Shown: positions 49,111 to 60,370 of the stretch, in pieces | Numbering within the stretch: the stretch's first letter is position 1 | Layout of the letters: every line of letters starts with the position of its first letter | Made by a program: the position numbers and the translations under genes | The notes under the pieces: generated by a model | What the model was told of the DNA's origin: nothing | Seen by the model: only the letters and a program-made list of their open reading frames with translations | The model's database searches: none | Source of the DNA: Rhinopomastus cyanomelas | Lineage: Eukaryota; Chordata; Aves; Bucerotiformes; Rhinopomastidae | Direction: 5' to 3' | DNA: 64,000 nucleotides | Assembly: GCA_013400115.1 (NCBI GenBank) | Contig: VXBP01004087.1 | Coordinates: 1 to 64,000 of the forward strand

Positions 49111-50398
49111 TCAAATTTTTTTCCTATATATCTAATTTATTTTGTCACATCAGACAAGTACATTGGTGAAAAAGTTGTATCAGTTTGTGGAGTCAACTCA
49201 TGAGATAAAACAAATCAGTCTTGGAATTTATACTGCATGACAGAATGAACTCTTTGAGACAAGACAGGTAAAAAAACAGGAGAGAGCAATAGCTAAGTGT
49301 TGAAGGAGGAAACTATATCTGGTGGTTGAAACTTGAATGAAACTAATATAAATGCAAGAATTAAGTAATAATGTTTTGCCTATACAAGCGTGACACAAAC
49401 CAGTTTCTGAGGTGTAGCAAAGAAATAAACCAGAAAGATACTAGCAAAATGCTGAAAATGAACACCGTCATTGCATTAATGGTGCTAAACAAATGTTTGT
49501 CCAAAATAACTCTAATTTAAATTTAAATTAGAAGCTGCTCCGAAAGATACTGATATTTCAGCCTCACAGAATAGAAAAAATCATGTTCATAAACAGTTAA
49601 TCTCTGTCAAAAGATCTGTCCCAAAATGATGCTGAGGTCAATTTCTCATGACCCTTCTGCTTCATAAACACAGAGTGAATAAATGCAATCACCTGAGAGA
49701 AACATTAACTTCTGCATCTAACATTTCACAGAATGAGTATTCATTTTTTGCTTTCTGTTGGTCTTATTTGTTTGTCTTGATGTGGCTTCTGTGGTTATAC
49801 TTCGTCATCTAACTTCTAATCATGGTCTTTTTAGCCATCATCTAACATGGCTAAACACAGCCAACACTGAAGCAGCACCGGTATTCTCAGCTAATCCTAA
49901 GGATTACACATAGGAGAAACTCGTAATTCAGTCAAAGGAGTTTGCAGTACAAAAGGAAAAGCAAAGTAGCAGAGATGGGTCTGGTGCAAGGCATGTTTGT
50001 ATGGTAAGTTATAGATTTATGAAATACTGTAAAGCAAATTGAAAAATAAAGTGTATCCAGACAACAAATCCATATACATGTTTGTGTATGCGCCACGTGT
50101 TTCCATGGACACAGCACAGACACACATAGATTTCCCTGCCTCACAACCAAGCACTGAGCACTGCAACACATTTCACTTCTGTCTGTAGAAAAAACAAGGT
50201 TTCTTTTTCTGTTGGCTTTTGCAACAGTGTTTCTTCTAACACTAGGAAGTTGCTTGCAACTTTACTTACTTGACCAAATTATTAACAGATTACATTTTCT
50301 GCAGTTACACAGATATGTAGCCTGTCACATAATGTTTCAGTGCAGTAGTTGTTTCGTTCCTCAAACCACTATTTTCTCTTTAAGATAATAGAATTGTA
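49111..50398. other. 1.3 kb unique sequence with a 22-nt palindrome
   Basis: No gene seen. The perfect palindrome is at 49511-49532. Confidence 0.5.
49511..49532. repeat. 22-nt perfect palindrome
   Basis: TCTAATTTAAA is followed directly by its exact reverse complement. It is all A/T except at the outer positions. Confidence 0.9.
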
Positions 50399-50901
50399 GC
50401 ATCATAGAATAATTAGGGATTGGAAGGGACCTCGAAAGATCATCTAGTCCAGTCTCCCTGCCACAGCAGGATCACCTAGACCAAGTCGCACAGAAACATA
50501 TCCAGGTGGGTTTTAAACGTCTCCAGAGAAGGAGACTCCACAACCCCCCTGGGCAGCCCCTTCCAGTGCTCTGTCACCCTCACCATGAAGAAGTTCCTTC
50601 TCAGATTGATGTGGAATTTCCTCTGTTCCAGCTCACACCCATTGCCCCTTATCCTACCATTAGATGCCACTGAGCAGAGCCTGGCTCCATCCTCCTGAAA
50701 CCCACTCTTTCCATATTTATCAACATCAATGGGGTCACCCCTCAGACTCCTTTTCTCTAAGCTAAAGAGACCCAGCTCCCTCAGCCTTTCCTTATCTGGG
50801 GAGATGTTCCAATCCCTTCATCATCTTTGTGGCTCTGTGCTGGACTCTCTCTAGCAGTTCCATAACTGAGGGGCCCAGAATTGGACACAATATTGCAGAT
50901 G
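50399..50901 (-). mobile_element. CR1 LINE 3' end, antisense, complete tail
   Basis: Begins ATCATAGAATAATTAGGGAT and encodes on the minus strand MASNGRIRGNGCELEQRKFH, INLRRNFFMVRVTEHWKGLP and RGVVESPSLETFKTHLDMFL. One of the better preserved C-terminal ends in the window. Confidence 0.94.
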
Positions 50902-50934
50902 ATATCTTTAAATTAAGAGGTCAGGCACTATCAG

Positions 50935-51193
50935 NNNNNNNNNNNNNNNNNNNNNNNNNNNNNNNNNNNNNNNNNNNNNNNNNNNNNNNNNNNNNNNNNN
51001 NNNNNNNNNNNNNNNNNNNNNNNNNNNNNNNNNNNNNNNNNNNNNNNNNNNNNNNNNNNNNNNNNNNNNNNNNNNNNNNNNNNNNNNNNNNNNNNNNNNN
51101 NNNNNNNNNNNNNNNNNNNNNNNNNNNNNNNNNNNNNNNNNNNNNNNNNNNNNNNNNNNNNNNNNNNNNNNNNNNNNNNNNNNNNNNNNNNNN
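50935..51193. other. Assembly gap (259 Ns)
   Basis: The run of N separates unique sequence (50902-50934) from the interior of another antisense CR1. The missing DNA should include that element's 3' end. Confidence 0.98.
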
Positions 51194-51752
51194 CCAGTGA
51201 AGGAGACACCACAACCTCCCTGGGCAGCCTGTTCCAGTGCTCTGTCACCATCACTGTGAAAAAATTCTTTATCATATTCACACAGAACCTCCTATGTTCC
51301 AGCTTACAACAATGCCCCTAGTCCTACCATTGGATGACACTGAGAAGAGCCTGGCTCCATCCTCTTGACACCCACCCTTCACATATTTATAGACATTTAT
51401 GAGGTCACCCCTCAGTCTCCTCTTCTCCAAGCTAAAGAGACCCAGCTCCCTCAGCCTCTCCTCATACGTGAGGTGCTGCACTTCCTTCATCATCCTCATT
51501 GCTCTACATTGGACTCCCTGCAGCAGGGAGGGACCATCTCCTACTTGGATGGAGGGGCCCAGACATGGACACAATACTCCAGATGTGGTCTCACCAGGGC
51601 AGAGTAGAGGCAGAGGAGAACCTCTCTTGATCTGCTAACCATCCCCCTTCTGATCCACCCCAGTGTGCTGTTGGCCCTCTTGGCAACAAGAGCACATCAC
51701 TGGCTCATGGTCCTCCTGCTGTCTAACAGGACCCCCAAGTCCCCTTTTTAGT
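51194..51752 (-). mobile_element. CR1 LINE, antisense, 3' end lost in the gap
   Basis: On the minus strand it reads from DLGVLLDSRRTMSQ (51690-51745) through HLTYEERLRELGLFSLEKRR, GDLINVYKYVKGGCQEDGAR and LFSVSSNGRTRG to NFFTVMVTEHWNRLPREVVV at the gap edge. At 51752 it meets a plus-strand CR1 segment from further upstream in ORF2. Confidence 0.92.
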
Positions 51753-52180
51753 TATAACTTGCAAGTCAAACCAGAGGCAATGTAGGCCCCCTGCTGAATG
51801 AGATGGGTGCCCTGAGGACAGAGGACACAGAGAAAGCAGAGGTGCTGAACACCTTCTTTGCCTCTGTCTATACTTCTGGGGGCTATCCTGATATCAAATA
51901 CCAGACTTTGGAGGCTCCAGAGGAAGTTGAGACCAGAGAGGACCCTGCCCTGGTTGATGAGGACTGGGTAAGAGATAAGTTGAGCAAACTGGATGTACAC
52001 AAATCCATGGGCACTGAAGGGATGCAAACCTGCTTGCTAAGGGAGACAGTGGAAGTAATTGCTAGGCCACTCTCCGTCATCTTTTCTAAGTCATGGGGAT
52101 CAGGAAAGATGCCTAGGGACTGGAGGACAGCAAATGTCACTCCAATCTTCAAAAAGGGGAAGAAGGAGGACCCAAGTAGC
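51753..52180 (+). mobile_element. CR1 ORF2 upstream segment, in inverse orientation to its neighbour
   Basis: Reads MGALRTEDTEKAEVLNTFFA, SVYTSGGYPDIKYQTLEAPE, DKLSKLDVHKSMGTEGMQT, SKSWGSGKMPRDWRTANVTP and IFKKGKKEDPS, which is the start of the reverse-transcriptase domain, unbroken over about 125 codons. It stops before the catalytic motifs and has no 3' end. It is probably the inverted 5' part of the minus-strand element at 51194-51752. Confidence 0.92.
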
Positions 52181-54266
52181 AATATAGATCCCTTCCTGAC
52201 TATGTTGAAAGACATTCTAAGGCATAAAGATGTTCGCTGTTTATTTTAAAGTTTCTTTTCATGTTGAATCAAAAGTCTTAAAGGAAACAAGGCACTGAAT
52301 TGTTTTATTTAAAAGAAAAGTAACAATTTTGATTCTGAGTTTGGAAAAAAAATGTAGACACAACAATTGTCTGTACTTCTAAGGTGTGGGCATTAGGAGG
52401 TTTTAAGTTCTGATATATAAATGCACAAACCACAGAATGGATCCTTTTAATTTTGCTTGAGGCTTTTGTCTAAAAGGTAATTTGTTAGGGAAATGGGAAT
52501 CTCATTCTGTTGGTTTTTTAAAAATTATTTAATTTTTATTGTTTCTGCATGAGAAATACTATAATTGTGGAATTCCTACAATATGAAAACATAATAAAAC
52601 CAAAACAAAAATAGCCCTAAGTAGTGAAAATCAGTATACTAAACTGGTAGTTGAAGCATGTAAAATTTGCAAGGGGAAAAGAGATAAATTAGATTGAAGT
52701 AATCTGTGGAGCCAAAAATCTTGTTTAAGGAAGAGCAAATTACAACATTAACTTCACACTTTACAGTGTTTAATATACTCCTTCACTTTTAAAAACAGAT
52801 AAGCAACAGGAAGTCTGCAATAAGCTCAACTCAAAACTGACTGGAACATGAAAGTTCATAACAACCTAATATAGTTCAGTGACCTGAAAGATCAGCTTTG
52901 ATGTTCACTTACAGGAATCTTGAGTCAAATGATTTGGAAGGCTTCATAATGAATCTGTTGCAAGCTTCCTAACTGTGTCTCTCTATCCTGAGTTAATCTT
53001 CAATGCCTACAGCATAAGAATGAACTCTGATTTTATCAGTCACCAAGGTGCATGTTAATTTGAAAGGCTAAGTATTTGCCAAGCTGCAGAATTTCCTCTG
53101 AAGTTTTCAAATCAAATCATGATTAACTTTCTAAAAATCATTTATGAATTGATCAGGGCGTACTAAAAGTGAATAGTAATGAAGTCATGTACATATATAT
53201 ATATGGAGCTACCTTCATTATCATATCACCTCTTTAAAACAAGCCCACTTACTATCCATAAACACTGCTTGAAGCTATGTTCTGCCATCTGTTTTTAAGA
53301 AATGCTACTTTTTATGTTGTTGTCTCATCAAAATCTGAGAGTTATGAGTTGAGTTCTGTGGAAAAGATGTCTGGTGAGGTTTAACGGCAGCCAGAAATCA
53401 GTTCTAGATGAAATGTCAAAAGGGATATTATGCATATAGAAAAATCATAGCAGCATTTATTCAATTGGGTCATAATAAAACCAAACTCAAAGAGAACGTA
53501 TCGACTTGATTTAAACTAGTTCAGCATAGATAAGGATATAGTTCTGTGAAGGAGGTAGTCTTGATGTAGGACAGTGCGAGAAGTGCAATTTTCCATGGCC
53601 TGTGATAGAAACCACACGCAAGTGTTTTTCTGCAAAGAATGAAACTCATGGTAAATGAAACTGCTAAGGTCATCCATAGGTTGGCAACAATGTGCTAATA
53701 GCCATTTTATTGGTATGATTGAACATAAATATTTGGCATTTAGGTAGCATCACCATTTATACAATTATTTATAATTATAATAAATGAATGCTTAACACAT
53801 TTTTCTACTTTAGAGTTTTCCAAAGGTCTTCATGAGCAGTAAGCAAATATGGATAGAAAAAGTAATCTATCCTGTTCTAATTTTAAATCATGTTATCCTA
53901 TTTTTAAAGTGGTAGTTTTTAAGCACATTGCTGTGATTGCTCCAGAAGCAAAGGAAAGCAGATATGAGTTTGACACAATGATTATTGAAATTAATAGAAA
54001 AATTGTTGTGATAGTAAGAGACGCTGGAACCAAAATACAGTGCATGTCTACAAAGCATATAAACTCACACTGTTCTACTCAAAGGTCTCACATTGTAGTA
54101 TCAATAGTAAATTCGATTACTATTCAGTTAAAAATCACATTAACTTAACTCTTTGAGATTACTTCTAGTAAGAGAGGTATTCTTACTTATTCTTCTAACT
54201 GTAAGTCCAGAAATTTATCCTCTTTCCCTGCTGTTGCAGTCTAACTCCCAACTATGCCTTCATTTT
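52181..54266. other. 2.1 kb unique sequence
   Basis: AT-rich; a TATATATATA run lies at about 53193. The ORF at 53849-54148 has no recognisable motif. Confidence 0.5.
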
Positions 54267-54940
54267 CACAGAATCACAGAACATTAGAGATTGGAAGGGA
54301 CCTTGAAAGATCATCCAGCCCAATCCCCCTGCCACAGCACAATTACCTAGACCAAGTTACACAGGAATATGTCCAGGGAGGTTTTAAATATCTCCAGAGA
54401 AACAGACTCCACAATCCCCTGGGCAGCCCCTTCCAGTGCCCTGTCACCCTCACTGGGAAGAAGTTCCTGCTCATATATGTGGAAACTCCTGTGTTACAGG
54501 AGTCCAGCTTACATACATTGCCCCTTGTCCTACCATTGGATGTCACTGGGCAGAGCTTGGCTCAATCTTTCTGACACCCACCTTTTCCAAAACATTAATA
54601 AGGTCACTCCTTGGTCTCCTTTTTTCCAAGCTAAAGAGACCCAGCTCCCTCAGCCTTTCCTCATCAGGGAGATGTTCCACTCCTTTTATCATCTTTGTGG
54701 CTCTGCCCTGGACTTTCTCCAGCAGTTCTGTATTGTTCTTCAACTGAGGGGCCCAGACACAGTATTCCAGATGTAGTCTCAGCAGGGCAGAGTAGAGGGG
54801 GAGGAGAATCACTCTTTATCTGCTAACCACCCCCGTTCTGATCTACCCCAGAATGCTATTGGCTTTCTCGGCCACAAGGGCCCATTGCTGGCTCATGGTC
54901 ATCATCCAGTCCATCAGGACCCCCAGGTCCAACATATCCC
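54267..54940 (-). mobile_element. CR1 LINE 3' part, antisense, complete tail
   Basis: Starts at TTCACAGAATCACAGAACAT. On the minus strand it reads from the DLGVL region through LLPLYSALLRLHLEYCVWAP, EERLRELGLFSLEKRRPRSD to the C-terminus. There is a short inverted duplication near 54485-54505 (CTCCTGTGTTACAGGAG). Confidence 0.93.
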
Positions 54941-55363
54941 TCTTCATATGCTGCATTCAGACTGCATATAGTGCTTTTTATACTTATTTTTCAGAAGCTT
55001 TGGCTTTGGATATGACAGCTTGTGGCTGTGTATGGAAGTTGTGAAAGATAAGATTAATAAAAAAAAAATCACTGATAAGGTAATAGTGACAATGAAAACT
55101 ATTTGCTTCAGGAGGATGATGATACTGAGCATTTCTGCAGGCACTGTCATCCGCAAAAATTGCCTGTGTGGATTTCCACTGCAGTTCAGCTTAGGTACTC
55201 ACTTGATGCGTGAAAACCAACAGCTCGTCAGAAGCTCAGAAGGATGTGCTCATCTTTCCAGGGTACACTTCCATCAGAGCTGTACTGCTGTCTTCAGTAA
55301 GGGAACAAAAAGCCTCAGTGATTTGCACACTGTTACACAGAACACTAGTGGGACACCAGGGTT
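54941..55363. other. Unique spacer upstream of the transporter exons
   Basis: No exon recognised. The 201-codon ORF beginning at 55020 runs from this spacer into CR1 sequence and is not a gene. If the transporter has a 5' noncoding exon it could lie here or further upstream, but nothing marks it. Confidence 0.45.
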
Positions 55364-55862
55364 TTGTATCCAGGTCTCTCCCTCGGTTCCAGAAGGACAG
55401 AGAACTGCTGGAGAGAGTCCAGCACAGAGCCACAGAGATGATGGAGTGGAACACCTCCCTCATGAGGAAAGGCTAAGGGAGCTGGGTCTCTTGAGCTTGG
55501 AAAAAAGGAGACTTAGGGGTGACCCTATCAGTGCTGATAAATGTGTGGAGGGTGGGTGTCAGGAGGATGGAGACAGGCTTTGCTCAGTGTCATCTAATGA
55601 CAGAACAAAGGGCAATGGGTGTTAGCTGCGACAGAGGAGGTTCCACATCAATATGAGAAGGAATATCTTCACAGGGAGGGTCATAGAACACTGGAAGGGG
55701 CTGCCCAAGGGGGTTGTGGAGTCTCCTTCTCTGGAGATGTTTGCAGCCATCCTGGATATGTTCCTGTGTGACTTGGTTTAGATGATGATGCTGTGACAGG
55801 GAGATTGGACTGGATGATCTTTCAAGATCCTTTCCAGTCCCTAATGGCCTGTGATTCTGTGA
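55364..55862 (+). mobile_element. CR1 LINE 3' end upstream of the SLC16A3-like exon
   Basis: Includes LLERVQHRATEMMEW, EERLRELGLLSLEKRRLRGD and GCQEDGDRLCSVSSND, with a tail GCCTGTGATTCTGTGA. It lies 173 bases before the exon acceptor and in the same orientation as the gene. It is similar in sequence to the intronic CR1 at 56396. Confidence 0.93.
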
Positions 55863-56035
55863 CCAAGGAGTACTTAAATGACATCTTCAAAATTGTATTT
55901 AAAATGATCTCTATCGTATTGGTAAGTTTAACTGTAGTGCAATTTCCACTTGTGTTGGTTGGATGATGTGGGTTAGATACAGGTCCCAGAGTCTGTAATT
56001 GTCCCAACAGACTGTAACTACTTTTTGTTTCCTAG

Positions 56036-56270
56036 GGAACTTTGTCATGGGAGCTGTAGTAGCTGATGAAGGACCATGTGGAGTTAAAGCCCCCGATGGA
56101 GGCTGGGGCTGGGCTGTCCTTTTCAGCTTTTTTTATCATCACAGGATTCCCCTACGCCTTTCCTAAGGCAGTCAGTGTCTTTTTTAAACAACTTATCTGG
56201 GAGTTTGGCGTCGGATATAGTGACACTGCATGGATTTCCTCCATCCTGTTGGCCATGCTCTATGGAATAG
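56036..56270 (+). CDS. SLC16A3: SLC16A3-like (MCT4) first coding exon, carrying a +1 frameshift
   Basis: This exon encodes the N-terminus and first two membrane segments of a proton-coupled lactate/pyruvate transporter of the plasma membrane. A pyrimidine-rich acceptor ends at AG 56034-56035, the ATG is at 56047-56049, and the donor GTAAGG starts at 56271. The reading begins MGAVVADEGPCGVKAP and continues with the family signature DGGWGW (about residues 17-22). After the break it resumes as ITGFPYAFPKAVSVFF, then GYSDTAWISSILLAMLYG, matching MCT4 better than MCT1, MCT2 or MCT3 as I recall them. The coding part is 224 nt, whereas a human MCT4 alignment predicts 223. The extra base lies in the 7-T run at 56128-56134, and the initial frame meets TAA at 56164-56166. 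The Lys of FPKAV is kept. An assembly indel and a true lesion are both possible. Family assignment is firm; orthology to SLC16A3 is less sure. Confidence 0.85.
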
Positions 56271-56395
56271 GTAAGGAGTTCTCAGTTGCTGAAGCAGTAT
56301 TGCATCATACACTTGTGTTTGTAAATCATACAGACACTTATGTCACAAATCATGATGGACTATCATTGCTTGTGTACAAATAAGGCATCAAAAGT

Positions 56396-56817
56396 ACTGC
56401 TGGAGAGAGTCCAGCACAGAGCCACAGAGATGATGGAGTAGAGAATCCCCTTTCTGAGGAAAGGCTAAGGGAGCTGGGTCTTGGGAGCTTGGACAAAAGA
56501 AGACTGAGGGGTGACCCCATGAATGTTGACAAATATGTGAAGGGTGGGTGTCAGGAGGATGAAGCCAGGCTCTGCTCAGTGTCATCTAATGGTAGGACAA
56601 GGGGCAATGGGTCTGAGCTGGAACAGAGAAGGTTCCACATCAATGTGAGAAGGAATTTCTTCCCACTGAGGGTGACAGAGCACTTGAATGGGCTGCCAAA
56701 CCCACTTCGATATGTTCCTGTGTGACTTGCTCTAGGTGGTCCTGCTCCAGCAAGGGAATTGGACTGGATGATCTTTCAAGGTCCCTTCCAATCCCTAATG
56801 TTCTGTGATTCCGTGAC
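56396..56817 (+). mobile_element. CR1 LINE 3' end in the SLC16A3-like intron
   Basis: Starts at TGCTGGAGAGAGTCCAGCAC and encodes DKRRLRGDPMNVDKYVKGGC, QEDEARLCSVSSNGRTRGNG and SELEQRRFHINVRRNFFPLR, with a tail GTTCTGTGATTCCGTGA. Part of the VVESPSLE region is deleted. It sits 125 bases after the donor at 56271. Confidence 0.94.
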
Positions 56818-57002
56818 TACTCACCACATAAATCTAAGTGGTTTAGGCACATCCAGCTTGCACACAAGATTAAATCTCCATAACATCATAGCTACTATAA
56901 ACACTTGAAATGAACACATGACACTCCCCAGATGTAAAAGGCAAAGTTTTTGACTGCTTAGAAGAAAGAACAGATTGACCTGGGCGTATTGACAGAGTAT
57001 GA

Positions 57003-57076
57003 AAAGAATAGTTTAGGTTGGAAAAGACCATTAAGGCTTTTGAGTCCAACCCCAACATCCACCACTGCCAAGTCCA
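57003..57076 (-). mobile_element. Short antisense CR1 remnant in the intron
   Basis: TAGTTTAGGTTGGAAAAGAC and GAGTCCAACCCCAACATCC match an older CR1 3' end in reverse complement. It ends about 80 bases before the exon 57159 acceptor. Confidence 0.75.
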
Positions 57077-57158
57077 CGAAATAAATGCAAAATGACAGAA
57101 GAAATCTGTTGTGAAAATTGGTTTGTCTTAGCAATTGTAACTTGCTTTTCTTGACCAG

Positions 57159-57302
57159 GTCTGCTCTGTAGCGTATGTGTTAATCACTTTGGTTGTCACC
57201 CTGTCATGCTGGTGAGTGGCCTTTTTGCCTGGATGGGGATGGTGATAGCTTCCTTCTGCATGAGCATTGTTCAGATCTATCTAACTGCAGGTGTGGTTAC
57301 TG
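57159..57302 (+). CDS. SLC16A3: SLC16A3-like (MCT4) second coding exon, intact
   Basis: This exon follows an acceptor TTGACCAG ending at 57158 and precedes the donor GTAAGT at 57303. It is 144 nt, the size usual for this exon in the MCT1-4 subfamily, and enters and leaves in phase 1, so it joins cleanly to the exon ending at 56270. It is open throughout and encodes the end of TM2, the TM2-TM3 loop, TM3 and the start of TM4. Visible segments are LLCSVCVNHFGCHPVMLV, GMVIASFCMSIVQIYLTAG and VVTG. Two loop positions that are Arg in the MCT4 I remember (NRFGCRP) are His here. The intervening intron is 888 bp and contains a 0.4-kb CR1. The next exon, expected to start near LGLALNFQPS, was not found before 64000. 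Confidence 0.86.
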
Positions 57303-57344
57303 GTAAGTAGAGTGCATGCCTGAAAATCAGTTAACCAATCTCAA

Positions 57345-58105
57345 GAGTCTGGCATCTGGGCAGGAACAACACCAGGTACCGGTAAAAGCTGGGGACTGAC
57401 CTGTTGTAGAGCAGTGTAGGAAAAAGGGACCTGGGGCCCTGGTGGACAGCACAATGGCTAAAACCTAGCAAAGGGCTCTTGTGGCCAAGAAGGCCAATGG
57501 CATCCAGGGGTGGATCAGAAAGGGGATGATTAGCAGGTGGAGAGAGGTTCTCCTCCTCCTCCACTCTGCCCTGGTGAGACCACATCTGGAATCTTGTGTC
57601 CAGTTCTGGGCCACTCAGTTCAAGACACAGTTCAAGAGCTCTCTGCTGGAGAGAGTTCAGTGCAGAGACACAAAGATGATGAAGAGAGTGGAGCGTCTTC
57701 CTTCTGAGGAAAGGCTGAGGGAGCTGGGTCTCTTGAGCTTGGAGAAGAGGAGACTGAGGGGTGACTCCACTGATGTTGATCTATATGGAAAGGACAGGTG
57801 TCAGGAGGACGGAGCCAGGCTCTGCTTAGTAGCACCCAACGATACGACAAGGGGCAATGGGTGTGAGCTAGAACAGAGGAGGTTCCACATAAATATGAGA
57901 AGGAACTTCATCACAGTGGGGGTGACAGAGCACTGGAACAGGTTGCCCAGGGAGGTTGTGGAGTCTCCTTCTCTGGAGACATTTAAAACCCACCTCAGTA
58001 TGTTCCTGTGCAACTTGATCTAGGTGATCCTGCTGTGTCAGGGAGATTAGACTGGATGATCTTTTGAGATCCCTTCCAATCCCTAATGTTCTGTGATTCT
58101 GTGAA
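57345..58105 (+). mobile_element. CR1 LINE, about 0.76 kb, downstream of the second transporter exon
   Basis: Contains VAKKANGIQGWIRKGMISRW, REVLLLLHSALVRPHLESCV, RLPSEERLRELGLLSLEKRR, LEQRRFHINMRRNFITVGVT and REVVESPSLETFKTHLSMFL. It has an open frame of 180 codons (57481-58023) and a complete ATTCTGTGA tail. It is one of the least damaged copies here and may be among the youngest. It starts 43 bases after the exon donor. Confidence 0.95.
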
Positions 58106-60370
58106 ATATAAGTTAATATTTTAAATGCCAAATATATTTTATATTGTGTTGTTAAGGTTTTTTGTATGACTTTTTAAAAGATGAATAGACTAACAGAATG
58201 ATTGATCTGTCAAGTGTGTCTACCCATAGTAATTTTCTATATTAATTTTCTATTTTTTTTTTTCACTTTTTCACTCTATACCAGAAACATCTAATGAGTT
58301 AGAGGTAGGTAGATGTAGCCAAAGTCTAACTTGTCTGACTAGTGCCTTCATACAAGTGTCACCCTGTGGAACAGATTCAATAGAAGATGTCAAAAACACT
58401 TGTAACAAACTTGGCAGAAACAAGAGAATTCACTGAGGTTTGGAGAACAGAGGAAATGGGCTGCAAGTTTTGGTGGTGATTAATATGTTGGTCCAAGCTG
58501 AAACGTATAAATTCCCCCTAAAAAAATATCTGATTTGAAGAGTATGTTGGTTATGTCCTGGTCCCAGAAAGAGCTTGCAGCATGGCCACTAATACCTTTA
58601 AGTCAGCCAGCAGTAACTTTACTGACCCCACAGTTTTTTGATGCACAGAAGCTTTCAAATACATAGAAGGGAATTATCCAGTTCAAGTAATTATAATGGT
58701 TCTCATTGATTTCAGCACAAGGATCAATTTACTTTATGAATGCAGACAGGCTAAGTTGCAAAACATTTTTGGTATTAAAGAAACCAGTGATTTATCTCAA
58801 AGGATCAATTATATTTAAAAAACAGCGATTTGTCTAAGAGGATCACGTGTACGATAGATTTGATCCATACCAGGTACATCCTCCCCCTCACAGTTTTCAC
58901 CTATTTTGTCACTATACTTAACACCACAGACTCACAGATACATTGATCCACTACCAGTTCATCTAATAAATATCAAACAGAAATGATTTGCTTTTACACA
59001 ACCAACCTCTTCTAATTTTCATAGAGGAAGGAAAATAAAAGCAAAATCTCAGGCACTTATTTAAAAGACCTTCTTTACTGAGGTTATACTCCTTTGATAC
59101 AGTGTAAGGTTAATACAGGTACCTAACTGAGCTGTCATCATATTTATTTCTCTATTTATTCCAATGTTTGCTTTAAGTTTGATGGGAGGTTGGACAGATA
59201 CCATCCCAATACCTCTGGTGAATGACAGTTACCCAACATTCTATCTTATGGTGTTCTTGCAGTAATTCTGCAAGAAAATCTGGAGATATGCCATACTTAT
59301 TAGACAGGAAAATCTTGTAAATGTGCACCTGTGCCACAACAAGTAAACCTTCTGCCAAATTAGACGCTATTCTCACCCATTAATTAAATAACAGAATTTC
59401 TGTTTGTGGGACAAAGAAATCTCTGCCACAGCATCTGTTCCCTTGTCTTGAAATGCATGGTTTGTGCTTTCTAATACAGATTCTAGTACAATAATGTGAG
59501 AAATGGATGGTACTGGGAAAGCACAATTGCACATCAAGGAAACATGCCATGTTGGACTAGCTTTTTGGACATGTTGGAATAGCTAGTAAATATCTGATAG
59601 TATTCTACAGTGTAAGAATTTGAGTGATGCCTGGTTTAAAGCCAAGAAAATATATGGGACAGAAGGTGGTTCTTAAGTGAGAGAAGAGAAAGGAATTGTG
59701 AAAACTAGATGTTATTTTGGTGGCTGCATTTCAACAAGCAGTCTTTTGGTCTTGAAATCATGACAAAGTTGTTGCTGCATATCTCAGAATGAAATAGCGA
59801 TAAGCTTTCTGCGTTCCTCATTGTCTAGTTGGGATATGTAGCAGAGGAGCACGAAAGGTCAGTAAAAGTTTTTATTACACTGGTTCTCCACTTCGAGGAA
59901 AAAAAAAATATTAGTATAATGAAAAGCATTGCAAATTAATACTTCATTTCTCATGTTTCCTCAGTATTACATTCAGGAAACTCCCAGTGAAACTCTGAAG
60001 TTTAACTACTCTTTCAAGTTATCCCTCCTGTGTACCTTTCTTTCAGAGCATGAAAATCATATTAGCATATTTCTGTTTATTTCTCAGGACATGTACTTTT
60101 ACCTACTCTGTGAAATGGAAAAGAAAAATCTTTCTACATTTAGTTCAACTTTCGGATTGCTCTACTACTCAGGAATAGTTACAACATTCCATATAAAATT
60201 GATCTCAAGCATAATTTGTTTTACATTTTATTATCATAATTCCATTATTTTGGAATTTTTTCTTTTTCTTTTGTTTTCTTCAGCTACACAAAGCAGTACA
60301 AAGTCTTCACAGTTTAGCTATTTGAGATTGAAGAATTCTTCTCATTCATCATTAGCAGGATCTACTGGAC
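58106..60370. other. 2.3 kb unique sequence, probably intronic if the gene continues
   Basis: I searched for the next MCT exon (LGLALNFQPS, then the TM5 motif with YFxKRRxxANG) in this stretch and did not see it. The 160-codon ORF at 59929-60411 is Phe/Ser-rich AT-driven reading that runs into CR1. Confidence 0.5.

Noticed and set aside
50829..51281. ORFs of about 100-120 codons spanning the N run
   Set aside because: They are artefacts of translating Ns as open sequence.
55020..55625. 201-codon ORF, the longest plus-strand frame near the transporter exons
   Set aside because: It begins in unique AT-rich DNA and then reads CR1 ORF2 sequence (EERLRELGLLSLEKRR), so it is a chance fusion.
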